Positions 15,993-24,607 are shown, counted from the stretch's first letter. The stretch is 64,000 nt of DNA from Pseudomonas putida (GCF_025905425.1 NZ_CP109603.1:5906501-5970500), one strand, 5' to 3'. Numbers and translations are program-made. The notes: a model not told the origin generated them from the sequence alone.

Positions 15993-16883
15993 ATGGGGCA
16001 GGAACTGGCTACGCGATACCCTGTGGTGCTGGTGCCGGGCATGCTCGGTTTCGTTCGGGTGCTGCTCTACCCCTACTGGTTCGGGATTGTGCCGGCCTTG
16101 CGCAAGGGCGGCGCGCGGGTACATGCCGTGCAGGTGTCGCCGTTGCATTCCAGCGAAGTACGCGGCGAGCAGTTGCTGGCGATCATCGAAGACATCTGCC
16201 AGCGCAGCGGCGCGCCCAAGGTCAACCTCATCGGCCATAGCCAGGGCGCCCTGGATGCGCGCTATGCGGCCGCGAAACGGCCCGACCGGGTGGCTTCGGT
16301 GACGTCGGTGGCCGGGCCCAATCATGGCTCTGAACTGGCCGATCACCTGGAGCGCACGGCGCCTGGCGATTCACCTCAGGGGCGTATTCTCAAGGCCGTG
16401 CTGCATGGCCTGGCAGTGCTGCTGGTAGGGCTGGAAACCGGTTGGCGGCGTGACCGCTTGCCCATCGATGTGCACGCCTCGCACCAGTCGCTGACCAGCG
16501 CCGGGGTGGCGCTGTTCAACCAGGCGTATCCACAGGGCCTGCCCGACACCTGGGGCGGTGAAGGGCCGGCTGAGGTCAATGGCGTGCGCTACTACTCCTG
16601 GTCGGGCACCTTGCAGCCCGGCCTTACCGACCAGGGGCGCAACCGTTTTGACGGCAGCAACCGCTTTTGCCGCCTGTTCGCCCGCAGTTTCGTCAAGGAA
16701 AAGGGCCATTGTGATGGCATGGTCGGGCGCTTCAGCTCACACCTGGGGCAGGTGATCGGTGATGACTATCCGCTCGACCACCTGGACATCGTCAACCAGT
16801 CGCTGGGGGCGGTGGGCAAGGGCGCGGAACCGGTGCGGCTGTTCACCGAGCACGCGGCCCGGCTCAAGGCTGCGGGGTTGTAA
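15993..16883 (+). CDS. Triacylglycerol lipase, alpha/beta hydrolase
   Basis: 296-residue family I lipase. It has the oxyanion-region motif VLVPGMLG near the start, the nucleophile elbow GHSQG with Ser83, and family blocks YPQGLPDTWGGEGPAEVNGVRYYSWSG and HCDGMVGRFSSHLGQVIGDDYPLDHLD, which supply the catalytic Asp/His and calcium-site region. There is no signal peptide on the visible start, unlike secreted LipA, and no foldase gene nearby, so it may act inside the cell or be exported otherwise. Its 3' end overlaps the convergent EamA gene by 20 bp. Confidence 0.85.
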   Translation: MGQELATRYPVVLVPGMLGFVRVLLYPYWFGIVPALRKGGARVHAVQVSPLHSSEVRGEQLLAIIEDICQRSGAPKVNLIGHSQGALDARYAAAKRPDRVASVTSVAGPNHGSELADHLERTAPGDSPQGRILKAVLHGLAVLLVGLETGWRRDRLPIDVHASHQSLTSAGVALFNQAYPQGLPDTWGGEGPAEVNGVRYYSWSGTLQPGLTDQGRNRFDGSNRFCRLFARSFVKEKGHCDGMVGRFSSHLGQVIGDDYPLDHLDIVNQSLGAVGKGAEPVRLFTEHAARLKAAGL

Positions 16884-17754
16884 GGCGGCGCACGGGTGTG
16901 GTCCAGCGTTCGGCAAGAATCACCCCGACCAGGGTCAGCAGGCCGCCGACCAGGTGGTAGCTGGCCAGTTGTTCCTCCAGCACCACGGCGGCGATCAAGG
17001 CGGTTGCCAGTGGCAGCAGGTTGAAGAACAGTGTGGTGCGGCTTGGCCCCAGGCGATGCACGGCTTGCATCCATACCAGCGGTGCGATCATCGAGGCCAG
17101 CACGCAAGCGTACAGCACCAGGCCGATGTTGCGAGCGTTCAGCCCGGTCTTCTGCGACAGCAGGAACAGCGGCAGCAACACAACGATGGCCACCAGCACC
17201 TGCAAGTACAACAACTGCAAGGGCGGCAGGCGCAGCTGCCATTTCTTCAGCAGGAAGCTGTACAGCGCGTAGGCCAGGGTGGCCACCAGCATCAGCAGGT
17301 CGCCGCTGTTCAGGCCCTGCTCCAGCAAGGCACCTGGTTGGCCCGCACTGACCACTTCCAGCACGCCGAAGAACGACACCACCGCGCCGGCCAAAGCACC
17401 GTAGCTCAGGCGCTGACCGAGCCAGGCGATGGACAGGGCCAGCGACATCAACGGCATCAGCGAGAGGATGATGCCCATGTTGGTGGCGCTGGTGATGCTG
17501 GCGGCGAAGTACGCCAGGCTCTGGTACAGGGCCATGCCCAGCACGCCGAGGACGAACACCTTGCCCAGGTGCGGGCGGATGGCGGTGCGGTTGCGCCACA
17601 CGGCGGGCAGCAGAAACGGGGTGAACAGCAGGCCAGCCAGCAGCCAGCGGTAGAAGCCGATCTCGGCGGGGTGGATGGCACCGGCGGACAGCTTGGTGAC
17701 CACGGTGTTGCCAGCCCAGATGAGGATGGCGAGGAGGGGGAAGGTGTAGTTCAT
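16864..17754 (-). CDS. EamA/DMT-family transporter
   Basis: Inner-membrane drug/metabolite transporter of 296 residues with ten predicted membrane segments and two EamA repeats (about residues 3-135 and 145-285; for example GNTVVTKLSAGAIHPAEIGFYRWLLAG and LGPSRTTLFFNLLPLATALIAAVVLEE). Substrate unknown; the family exports amino acids and other small metabolites. The start is ATG 17754 (MNYTFP), because upstream sequence is REP-derived. It ends 20 bp inside the convergent lipase gene. Confidence 0.85.
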   Translation of the reverse strand: MNYTFPLLAILIWAGNTVVTKLSAGAIHPAEIGFYRWLLAGLLFTPFLLPAVWRNRTAIRPHLGKVFVLGVLGMALYQSLAYFAASITSATNMGIILSLMPLMSLALSIAWLGQRLSYGALAGAVVSFFGVLEVVSAGQPGALLEQGLNSGDLLMLVATLAYALYSFLLKKWQLRLPPLQLLYLQVLVAIVVLLPLFLLSQKTGLNARNIGLVLYACVLASMIAPLVWMQAVHRLGPSRTTLFFNLLPLATALIAAVVLEEQLASYHLVGGLLTLVGVILAERWTTPVRRLTTPQP

Positions 17755-17781
17755 ATCGCGGTTACTCGGTTTGGCCAGGTT

Positions 17782-17951
17782 GGGGCTGCCTTGCAGCCCT
17801 TCGCGGGTAAGCCCACTCCCACAGATACAGGGGCAGCGCTCTAGCTGTGGGAGCAACTGTCTTCTTGTGGAAGCTGGCCTTGCCGGCGATGGGGCGCGTA
17901 GCGCCCCAGGCCCGGCTGTGCCGGGCATCGCCAGCAAGGCTTGCTCCTACG
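17782..17951. repeat. REP-like cluster at the left edge of the IS110 copy
   Basis: GGGGCTGC-CT-TGCAGCCC at 17782-17799, REP-like units at 17799-17825 and 17845-17890, palindromes GGGGCGC-GTA-GCGCCCC (17891-17907) and CCCGGC-TGT-GCCGGG (17911-17925), and a P. fluorescens-type unit ending GCTTGCTCCTAC at 17950. The IS110 transposase frame begins to be read immediately beyond. Confidence 0.75.
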
Positions 17952-18882
17952 AATGAGCTATTTGCTCCTTCCAGGGCGTTCCGGTCTTGAGCATCGCATT
18001 TAGCCTCACTATCAATACTCGCATACACGCCACCACCGATACTTTCGCGCACTTCCCCTGGGCTCGCAGTGCTTTGTAGCGCTCGCAGAAGTCCTTGTTG
18101 TGCCGTATCACCACCCAGCAGGCCATATAGAGCGCCCGCCTGACTTGTGAGCGCCCCCCCCAGATTGAACGCTTGCCCGACTGCTTGCCGCTGTCCTGGT
18201 TGAACGGCGCAACACCGACCAAGGCGGCAATTTCCTTCTTATCCACCTGGCCCAGCTCTGGCAGCAAGGCCATCAGCTTTCCGGCAGTAATCAGACCAAT
18301 TCCTTTGACTTGAGTGAGCTGTTTAACCCGGTCATCAGGCAAAGCTGCTGCCTGCTGTGCGATCTCTTGTTCCAGCGCTCGAATTTCACCCTTCAGATAG
18401 GCGATGTGTTGTTCCAACCGCAAACAAACACTGGGAGCCCGCGCCTGCTTCAGGCGCCGCTTGTCATCGTCGCGCTGTTGGACGAAGCGATCCCGCTGCA
18501 TAAGCAGTTCGCGCAGCAAGGCCCGCTCGGGTGTCATCACCTGGCAAGGCCGTGGGGGCATAACTTCAGCCAGGTGAGCCAAAACAGCTGCGTCAATGGG
18601 ATCGGTCTTGGCGCGTTTACCCATCGACTTGGCAAAGTCCCGGGCACGACTGGGATTGATCCGGCAAACCGGAAAATCGGCATCCTGCAGCGCTTTGAGG
18701 ACATTGCACTCGTAGCCACCGGTAGCTTCGAGCAAGACCATTGAAACTGCATACCCGCCAAGCTTTTCGACGAGCAGTTGGAATCCCTTCAAGTCATTGG
18801 AAACACTGAAGTTCACCCCCTCAGGGCGGATGTGAACAGCAAGTGTGGCACTGGAAACATCGATGCCGACAGAGGAAGACAT
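17947..18882 (-). CDS. IS110-family transposase
   Basis: DEDD-type transposase/recombinase of 311 residues. The N-terminal RuvC-like catalytic domain shows GIDVSS (Asp), LLEATGGYE (Glu) and RAKTDPIDAAVLA (two Asp). The C-terminal transposase-20 domain (ITAGKLMALLPELG; KKEIAALVGVAPFNQDSGKQ with the conserved Ser region) has a helix-hairpin-helix-like turn. The ATG at 18882 has GAGGG 8 nt upstream. The TAG stop codon (17947-17949) falls within the CTCCTAC that ends the flanking REP-like unit, so the flank may provide it. The frame is intact, so the element could be active. IS110 elements of P. putida that target REP DNA (ISPpu9/ISPpu10 type) are known. Confidence 0.9.
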   Translation of the reverse strand: MSSSVGIDVSSATLAVHIRPEGVNFSVSNDLKGFQLLVEKLGGYAVSMVLLEATGGYECNVLKALQDADFPVCRINPSRARDFAKSMGKRAKTDPIDAAVLAHLAEVMPPRPCQVMTPERALLRELLMQRDRFVQQRDDDKRRLKQARAPSVCLRLEQHIAYLKGEIRALEQEIAQQAAALPDDRVKQLTQVKGIGLITAGKLMALLPELGQVDKKEIAALVGVAPFNQDSGKQSGKRSIWGGRSQVRRALYMACWVVIRHNKDFCERYKALRAQGKCAKVSVVACMRVLIVRLNAMLKTGTPWKEQIAHS

Positions 18883-19100
18883 GGCCAAACCCTCTTAAAC
18901 TCAAGGAGTGAGAGCGCTTTGGCTTGGCCCACGCTTGTGATTCGAGATTACGCCCCTCATCCAACTGTTCGGGCTCTCGCCAAAGTGGAACGGTGAATGG
19001 CAGCTTTTGCTCCCACACGTGCTCTGGGCACCTCGGGCTATCAGCTTGCCATTCACCGCTCTCACTTCAGATTCTATTCCCTCTCCAAGACACAAGCGGG
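17950..19100 (-). mobile_element. IS110-family insertion sequence in REP DNA (ends approximate)
   Basis: One intact transposase gene with a roughly 200-nt leader, bordered on the left by a complete REP-like unit and on the right by a REP unit lacking its 5' part (AGCGGGCTTGCCCGCGAAG, 19098-19116). IS110 elements often lack terminal inverted repeats and target duplications, so exact ends cannot be fixed by eye. They are placed where REP homology stops. Confidence 0.75.
18908..19065 (-). ncRNA. Highly structured leader of the IS110 transposase, possible small RNA
   Basis: Nested inverted repeats: GTGAGAGCG (18908-18916) with CGCTCTCAC (19057-19065), CGGTGAATGGCA (18991-19002) with TGCCATTCACCG (19047-19058), and CTTTGGC (18917-18923) with GCCAAAG (18979-18985). 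The two longest pairs overlap at 19057-19058, so not all can form at once. Such a leader could control transposase translation or be processed into an RNA. IS110 elements use a non-coding bridge-type RNA from their ends, and small RNAs are reported from ISPpu9. Assignment is inferred. Confidence 0.45.
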
Positions 19101-19208
19101 CTTGCCCGCGAAGGCCTGCGCAGCAGGCCCCTATAGCCCGGTATTATCCGCTGTCTGTTCACAAGCCTATACTTGTATCCAGACAACCCGCCCTTTGAAG
19201 CAGACAGC

Positions 19209-19997
19209 ATGCCGCGCAAATACCTCGTGATCCCAGGTTTCGACCAACTCCCGGCGCCGGTGTACTTTCGCCACGACGAATTCGGCGCTCGCACCCACAG
19301 CGCCCCCCACTGCCACGCCTGGGGCCAGCTGAACTACGCCGCCCACGGCGTCATGCACCTGGACGTCGAAGGCCAGCGTTTCCTTTCGCCGCCGCACTAT
19401 GCCGTGTGGGTGCCGCCGGGCACCGAACATGGCTGTTACAACCCACAGGCCATCGTCTATCGCTCGGTCTACCTGGACCGCAGCCTGTGCGCCGACCTGC
19501 CGCAACAGCCGTGCAGCCTGGTCATCAGCGATATCCTCAAGGCCATCCTCGGCGACTTCGCTCGGCGTGAGCTGAGCGTGGCGCAGGACGAGCGCGACCA
19601 GCGCCTGGTGCAGGTGCTGCTCGACCAGTTGCTGCTGGCGCCGACCCAGACCTGCTACCTGCCCTTCGCCCGCAGCGAGGGCCTGGGCCAGGTGCTCGAC
19701 GGTTTGAGCCACGCCCCGGGTGACAATCGCCCGCTGGCCGACTGGGCGGCGCAGGTGCATGTCAGCGAACGGACCCTGGCCCGTCAGTTCATCCGCGAAC
19801 TGGGCATCAGTTTTGGCGAGTGGCGCCTGCGCCTGCGCTTTCTGCGGGCTATCGAGGCGCTGGAAGCGGGCTTGCCTATCCAGGCCATTGCCTTCGACCT
19901 CGGCTACAGCAGCGCCTCGGCATTCATTGCCATGTTCCAGCGCCAGGCCCACTGCACCCCGGAGCAGTACCGGCGTCAGGCGCGGGCTGGGGTGTAA
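19209..19997 (+). CDS. AraC-family transcriptional regulator
   Basis: 262-residue regulator with an N-terminal cupin-like sensing domain (HSAPHCHAWGQLNYAAHGVM; WVPPGTEHGCYN) and two C-terminal helix-turn-helix motifs (residues about 165-260; LADWAAQVHVSERTLARQF and IQAIAFDLGYSSASAFIAMF). The His-rich N-terminal half resembles regulators of efflux genes such as NimR/YeaM-type proteins, but the ligand is not evident. The start at ATG 19209 (MPRKYL) is chosen because the family begins there; 19173 would add 12 residues. It lies just beyond the right edge of the IS110 copy, and its promoter region could be affected by the insertion. Confidence 0.85.
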   Translation: MPRKYLVIPGFDQLPAPVYFRHDEFGARTHSAPHCHAWGQLNYAAHGVMHLDVEGQRFLSPPHYAVWVPPGTEHGCYNPQAIVYRSVYLDRSLCADLPQQPCSLVISDILKAILGDFARRELSVAQDERDQRLVQVLLDQLLLAPTQTCYLPFARSEGLGQVLDGLSHAPGDNRPLADWAAQVHVSERTLARQFIRELGISFGEWRLRLRFLRAIEALEAGLPIQAIAFDLGYSSASAFIAMFQRQAHCTPEQYRRQARAGV

Positions 19998-20060
19998 GCA
20001 TTTTTGTCTACACTCAGTTGCACCACCGTGCATTGGGCGCGGAGACCAGGAGACCACTCC

Positions 20061-20345
20061 ATGAAGCTGTTGCAAATGCCATTGCTGGTATTGGCTGTGT
20101 TGTTCAGCGCGCAGGGATTCGCCGCCACCGCGCAACAGGAAAAGATGACCACGTGCAATGCCGACGCCACCGCCAAGGCGCTCAAGGGCGATGAGCGCAA
20201 GGCGTTCATGAGCAACTGCCTGAAGAAGAGCGTGCCTGCCACCCAGCAGGAAAAGATGAAGACCTGCAACGCCGATGCCAGCACCAAAGCACTCAAGGGT
20301 GACGAACGCAAGGCGTTCATGAGCGACTGCCTTAAGAAGAAATGA
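20061..20345 (+). CDS. PsiF-family periplasmic repeat protein
   Basis: 94-residue precursor with a signal peptide (to QGFA, about residue 20), then two copies of the PsiF repeat: QQEKMTTCNADATAKALKGD...FMSNCLKK and QQEKMKTCNADASTKALKGD...FMSDCLKK. Each repeat carries two cysteines that may form disulfides. PsiF was named for phosphate-starvation induction in E. coli; its biochemical role is unknown. The start ATG 20061 follows AGGAGACCACTCC, a usable ribosome-binding site. Confidence 0.8.
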   Translation: MKLLQMPLLVLAVLFSAQGFAATAQQEKMTTCNADATAKALKGDERKAFMSNCLKKSVPATQQEKMKTCNADASTKALKGDERKAFMSDCLKKK

Positions 20346-20416
20346 CCTGCGCCTATGCCTGTAGGACGAAGGCTGGCAGACTGCGGGTCTTTTCCGTTGT
20401 CTGCCCCTGAGGCTGT

Positions 20417-21424
20417 ATGACTTTCACCCCCCGCCAGGTCACCCTGGCCAGTTGGATCATCGTGTTTGCCGGCCTGTTGCTGGCGCTGCCCCTGAAGCTG
20501 CTGCCGAGCCTGCTTGCCGGTTTGCTGGTGTTCGAACTGGTCAACATGCTCACGCCGCGGTTGCAGCCACTGATTGCCGGGCAACGCGCCCGCTGGCTGG
20601 CCGTGGCCCTGCTCGGCACCTTGGTGGTCAGTACCCTGACCCTGCTGATCGCTGGCGCGTTCAGCTTCCTGCTGCACGAGGCGGAGAACCCCGGGGCTTC
20701 GCTGGACAAGTTCATGGCCCTGGTCGAGCGGGCCCGTGGGCAGTTGCCGCCGTTCATCGAAGGCTACCTGCCGGCCAGTGCCGCCGAGTTCAAAGTGGCC
20801 ATCGGCGACTGGCTCAAGAGCCACCTGGGCGAGCTGCAACTGGTGGGCAAGGGCATGGCGCACATGTTCGTCACCTTGCTGATCGGCATGATCCTCGGGG
20901 CCATCGTTGCCCTGCAGCGTATCCCTGACATTTCTCGGCGCAAGCCGTTGGCGGCAGCCTTGTTCGAACGCCTGAGCCTGCTGGTGCAGGCGTTTCGCAA
21001 CATTGTCTTCGCGCAGATCAAGATCTCGCTGCTCAACACCACCTTCACGGGCATTTTCCTGGCCGTGGTGCTGCCGATGTTTGGTGTGCACCTGCCGCTG
21101 ACCAAGACGCTGATCGTGCTGACCTTCCTGCTCGGCCTGCTGCCGGTGATCGGCAACCTGATGTCCAACACCCTGATCACCATTGTCGGGCTGTCATTGT
21201 CGATCTGGGTGGCGATGGCGGCGTTGGGGTATCTGATCGTTATCCACAAAGTCGAGTACTTCCTCAACGCGCGGATCGTGGGCGGGCAGATCAGTGCCAA
21301 GTCATGGGAGCTGCTGCTGGCGATGCTGGTGTTCGAGGCGGCATTCGGCTTGCCGGGGGTGGTGGCGGGGCCGATCTACTATGCCTACCTGAAGAGTGAG
21401 CTCAAGCGGGTGGAGCTGGTCTAG
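20417..21424 (+). CDS. AI-2E/PerM-family membrane transporter
   Basis: 335-residue inner-membrane protein of the AI-2E transporter (TqsA/PerM/YdiK) family. Hydrophobic segments lie near residues 8-50, 60-95, 145-175 and four to five more in the C-terminal half, with family motifs such as PLTKTLIVLTFLLGLLPVIGN and the terminal block FEAAFGLPGVVAGPIYYAYLKSEL. The substrate is unknown; some members export autoinducer-2, others ions. It appears to be transcribed alone, followed by a REP pair. Confidence 0.82.
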   Translation: MTFTPRQVTLASWIIVFAGLLLALPLKLLPSLLAGLLVFELVNMLTPRLQPLIAGQRARWLAVALLGTLVVSTLTLLIAGAFSFLLHEAENPGASLDKFMALVERARGQLPPFIEGYLPASAAEFKVAIGDWLKSHLGELQLVGKGMAHMFVTLLIGMILGAIVALQRIPDISRRKPLAAALFERLSLLVQAFRNIVFAQIKISLLNTTFTGIFLAVVLPMFGVHLPLTKTLIVLTFLLGLLPVIGNLMSNTLITIVGLSLSIWVAMAALGYLIVIHKVEYFLNARIVGGQISAKSWELLLAMLVFEAAFGLPGVVAGPIYYAYLKSELKRVELV

Positions 21425-21429
21425 CCTGA

Positions 21430-21528
21430 ATGGGCCTCTTCGGGGCAAGCCCGCTCCCACAGGTACACCACAGTGTTCAAGTACAGTGGAGTACCAGTGG
21501 GAGCGGGCTTGCCCGCGAAGAGGCCCAC
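21430..21528. repeat. REP inverted pair
   Basis: Two near-consensus REP units (21430-21462 and 21494-21525) in opposite orientation between the convergent AI-2E transporter and YegD-like genes. Confidence 0.9.
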
Positions 21529-21547
21529 TCAGGCGGTAGAGAAAACC

Positions 21548-22819
21548 TCAGGCTGTCCCGTACCGCTTGCGCGCCTCGATCGCCAACCCGCTACCAATGC
21601 TGCCGAAGATATTGCCTTCCACATGCCGCGCATTAGGCAGCATCGCCGCCACGCTGTTACGCAGCGCCGGAATCCCGCTCGAACCGCCGGTAAAGAACAC
21701 CGTATCCACCTGCCCTTCGCTCACCCCGGCCTTGTTCAGCAGCTCGCTGACGCTGCCGCGCACGCGCTCCAGCAGGCCATTGATGGCGTCTTCGAACACC
21801 GCGCGGGTCAGCTGTGCCGTCAGCTCAGGCTCTACCCGGCGCAGGTCGATGTGGCGGCTGTCGTGCTCGGTCAGCTCGATCTTGCTGGCTTCCACTTCCA
21901 TCGCCAACCAGTGGCCAGCACGCTGCTCAATCAGCTGGAACAGGCGGTCGATACCCAGGGTGTCCTCGATGTCATAGCGCATGTTGCCCAAGGCCAGCTG
22001 CGACTTTTGCGAATACAGGGCGTTGATGGTGTGCCAGGTGGCCAGGTTCAGGTGGTAGCTGGTCGGCATCAACGCGCCGCTCTTCATCCGGCTGCCATAG
22101 CCGAACAGCGGCATCACGCCCTGTAGGCTCAGCTGCTTGTCGAAATCGGTACCGCCAATGTGCACACCGCCGGTGGCGAGGATATCGCTTTGGCGTTCGG
22201 CCACCAGGTGGCGCTCGGGCGACAGGCGGATCAGGGTAAAGTCGGAGGTACCGCCGCCGATATCGACGATCAGTACCAGCTCTTCACGGCTGATGCTCGA
22301 CTCGTAGTCGAAGGCTGCGGCAATCGGTTCGTACTGGAACGACACGTCCTTGAAACCGATCTTGCGCGCCACGTCGGCCAGGGTGTCCTCGGCTTCCTGG
22401 TCGGCGGCCGGGTCTTCATCGACAAAAAACACCGGGCGACCCAGCACGACTTGCTCGAAGCTGCGCTCGGCGGCAGTTTCGGCGCGCTTTTTCAGCTCGC
22501 CGATAAACATGCCCAGCAGGTCCTTGAACGGCAGGGCGCTGCCCAGCACGCTGGTGTCGTGCTTGATCAGCTTGGAACCGAGCAGGCTCTTGAGCGAGCG
22601 CATCAGGCGGCCTTCGTAGCCTTCCAGGTACTCGTGCAACGCCAGGCGGCCATACACCGGGCGACGCTCCTCGATGTTGAAGAAGACCACCGAAGGCAGG
22701 GTGATCTTGCCGTCTTCCAGGGCAATCAGCGACTCGACACCGGGGCGGTGCCAGCCGACCGTGGAGTTGGAGGTGCCAAAGTCGATGCCAAGGGCGCGGG
22801 CCGGGGATACGTCAGACAT
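21548..22819 (-). CDS. yegD: Hsp70-family chaperone, YegD-like
   Basis: 423-residue DnaK-related ATPase that lacks most of the C-terminal substrate domain, as in YegD. The phosphate-binding loop is GIDFGTSNSTVGW (residues 11-23), the second phosphate motif is LIVDIGGGTSDFTLI, and the adenosine motif is TVFFTGGSSGIPALRN. The client is unknown. It is divergent from cbpA, and together with cbpA-cbpM it makes a small chaperone cluster. The start at 22819 has GGAAG upstream. Confidence 0.85.
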   Translation of the reverse strand: MSDVSPARALGIDFGTSNSTVGWHRPGVESLIALEDGKITLPSVVFFNIEERRPVYGRLALHEYLEGYEGRLMRSLKSLLGSKLIKHDTSVLGSALPFKDLLGMFIGELKKRAETAAERSFEQVVLGRPVFFVDEDPAADQEAEDTLADVARKIGFKDVSFQYEPIAAAFDYESSISREELVLIVDIGGGTSDFTLIRLSPERHLVAERQSDILATGGVHIGGTDFDKQLSLQGVMPLFGYGSRMKSGALMPTSYHLNLATWHTINALYSQKSQLALGNMRYDIEDTLGIDRLFQLIEQRAGHWLAMEVEASKIELTEHDSRHIDLRRVEPELTAQLTRAVFEDAINGLLERVRGSVSELLNKAGVSEGQVDTVFFTGGSSGIPALRNSVAAMLPNARHVEGNIFGSIGSGLAIEARKRYGTA

Positions 22820-22917
22820 GGGAAAAAAACTTCCGGAGGCAAAACGGCCGCGCAGTTTATGCCAGTTGGCAACAGAATCAAGACCAGTCGTCTGCCATGC
22901 AGCAATCCCAAGCGGGC

Positions 22918-22945
22918 CTTGAAAGGCTATGCTTGACCCCTATCT
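22918..22945 (+). promoter_or_regulatory. Sigma-32-type heat-shock promoter for cbpA
   Basis: CTTGAAA at 22918-22924, a 12-nt spacer, then CCCCTATCT at 22937-22945 closely match the RpoH consensus CTTGAAA-N11-16-CCCCATNT. Transcription would start near 22952, about 30 nt before the cbpA ATG at 22984. Confidence 0.7.
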
Positions 22946-22983
22946 TCAGTTGCAACACGCAAATTCACATTGGTGATCCATAA

Positions 22984-23940
22984 ATGGACTTCAAAGACTA
23001 TTACAAGATACTCGGCGTAGAGCCCACGGCGGATGACAAGGCCATCAAGGCCGCGTACCGCAAGCTGGCACGCAAGTATCACCCCGATGTCAGCAAGGAG
23101 CGCGACGCCGAGGACAAATTCAAAGAGGCCAACGAGGCCTACGAAGTGCTGGGCGACGCGCAGAAACGTGCCGAATTCGACGAGATCCGCAAGTACGGCG
23201 GCCAGCATGGCCGGCCGTTCCAGGCACCGCCAGGCTGGGAAAACCGGGGCGGTGGTGCGGGCGGTGGTTTCGAAGGCGGCGACTTCTCCGACTTCTTCAG
23301 CTCGATTTTTGGCGCACGAGGGGGCAGCCCCTTTGGCGGCGCCCGGCAACAGCGCAGCGCAGGCAGGCGAGGGCAGGACGTGGAGCTGGAACTGGCGGTT
23401 TTCCTTGAGGAAACCCTGAGCAAGGAATCCAAGCAGATCAGCTTCCAAGTGCCGCAAACCAATGCCGCCGGGCAGCGCACCGGGTTCACCACCAAGACCC
23501 TGAACGTCAAGATCCCCGCCGGGGTGACCGACGGCGAGCGCATCCGCCTCAAGGGCCAGGGTGCACCAGGCAGTGGCGGCGGGGCCAATGGCGACCTGTT
23601 CCTGACCATTCGCATGGCACCGCATCCGCTGTTCGATGTCGAAGGTCATGACTTGATCATCACGGTGCCATTGGCACCGTGGGAGGCTGCGCTGGGCGCC
23701 AAGGTGGCGGTGCCGACCTTGGACGGCAAGATCAACCTGACCATCCGCCCCGACAGCCAGAGCGGCCAGCGCCTGCGTGTGCCGGGCAAGGGCCTGGCCA
23801 ACAAGCACGGCGAGCGTGGCAACCTCTATGCGCAGCTCAAAGTGGTCATGCCGACTGCATCCGACGCGTCTACCCGTGAACTGTGGGCCAAGCTTTCCGA
23901 GACGGCCGCGTTCAACCCGAGGGCACAATGGAGTAAGTGA
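22984..23940 (+). CDS. cbpA: DnaJ-like co-chaperone CbpA (curved-DNA-binding protein)
   Basis: 318-residue type-II J protein. The J-domain has HPD at 33-35 ([11 protein letters not shown]), followed by a Gly/Phe-rich linker (about 80-125) and two beta-sandwich substrate-binding domains (about 130-310), with no zinc fingers. It stimulates DnaK and binds curved DNA. It is preceded by a sigma-32-like promoter, and cbpM follows directly (start 3 nt past the stop codon), the usual operon of co-chaperone and its inhibitor. Confidence 0.92.
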   Translation: MDFKDYYKILGVEPTADDKAIKAAYRKLARKYHPDVSKERDAEDKFKEANEAYEVLGDAQKRAEFDEIRKYGGQHGRPFQAPPGWENRGGGAGGGFEGGDFSDFFSSIFGARGGSPFGGARQQRSAGRRGQDVELELAVFLEETLSKESKQISFQVPQTNAAGQRTGFTTKTLNVKIPAGVTDGERIRLKGQGAPGSGGGANGDLFLTIRMAPHPLFDVEGHDLIITVPLAPWEAALGAKVAVPTLDGKINLTIRPDSQSGQRLRVPGKGLANKHGERGNLYAQLKVVMPTASDASTRELWAKLSETAAFNPRAQWSK

Positions 23941-23942
23941 TC

Positions 23943-24248
23943 ATGAGCAGCACCCTGATCGTTCAACTGGACATGCGCACCCTTTGCCAGGAGGCCGACA
24001 TCACGGCCGACTACGTGGTCGAGATCGTCGAGCACGGTATTGTTGAACCGAAAGGGCGAACGCCGGAGGACTGGCTGTTCGATGATCAGGCGCCGCTGCT
24101 GGCCAAGCGGGCGGCGAAGCTGCACCAGGAGCTGGAGCTGGAGTGGGAAGGCGTGGCGCTGGCGCTGGAGCTGTTGCAGGAAGTGCAGCAGTTGCGCAGT
24201 GAGAACAGCATGCTGAGGCAGCGGCTGGGGCGGTTTACCCAGATGTAG
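23943..24248 (+). CDS. cbpM: Chaperone modulator CbpM
   Basis: 101-residue MerR-like regulator that binds the J-domain of CbpA and inhibits its co-chaperone and DNA-binding activity. The N-terminal helix-turn-helix-like part (LDMRTLCQEADITADYVVEIVEHGIVEP) and the leucine-rich coiled helix at residues about 55-95 match the family. GGAG lies 9 nt before the ATG. The last codons (LRQRLGRFTQM-stop) are part of the 129-bp unit that is repeated twice more downstream. Confidence 0.88.
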   Translation: MSSTLIVQLDMRTLCQEADITADYVVEIVEHGIVEPKGRTPEDWLFDDQAPLLAKRAAKLHQELELEWEGVALALELLQEVQQLRSENSMLRQRLGRFTQM

Positions 24249-24607
24249 ATGTGTTTGCCTGTCAGGGCCTCTTCGCGGGGCAAGCCCGCTCCCACAGTAA
24301 CTCCACTCACTCTGAATGCAGTGGGGTACCTGTGGGAGATGCTCAAGCAGCGGCTGGGGCGGTTTACCCAGATGTAGATGTGTTTGCCTGTCAGGGCCTC
24401 TTCGCGGGGCAAGCCCGCTCCCACAGTTACTCCACTCAATCTGAATGCAGTGGGGTACCTGTGGGAGATGCTCAAGCAGCGGCTGGGGCGGTTTACACAG
24501 ATGTAGATGTGTTTGCCTGTCAGGGCCTCCGCGGGGCAAGCCCGCTCCCACAGTTACTCCACTCAATCTGAATGCAGTGGGGTACCTGTGGGAGCGGGCT
24601 TGCCCCG
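24221..24607. repeat. Triplicated 129-bp unit: cbpM 3' end plus REP
   Basis: Each unit starts GCGGCTGGGGCGGTTTAC, at 24221, 24350 and 24479, an exact 129-bp period. It contains the end of cbpM with its TAG stop codon, a REP unit, and a CAGTGGGGTACCTGTGGGAG spacer. Only the third unit runs on into the complete inverted REP partner (24581-24613). Units 1-2 and 2-3 are joined by TGTGGGAG|ATGCTCAAGCAG, re-creating the codons MLKQRLGRFTQM-stop. Few substitutions separate the copies, indicating recent tandem duplication. Confidence 0.95.

Noticed and set aside
24251..24571. 106-codon frame through the triplicated unit
   Set aside because: It is open only because the 129-bp period is a multiple of three; its codons are REP DNA.
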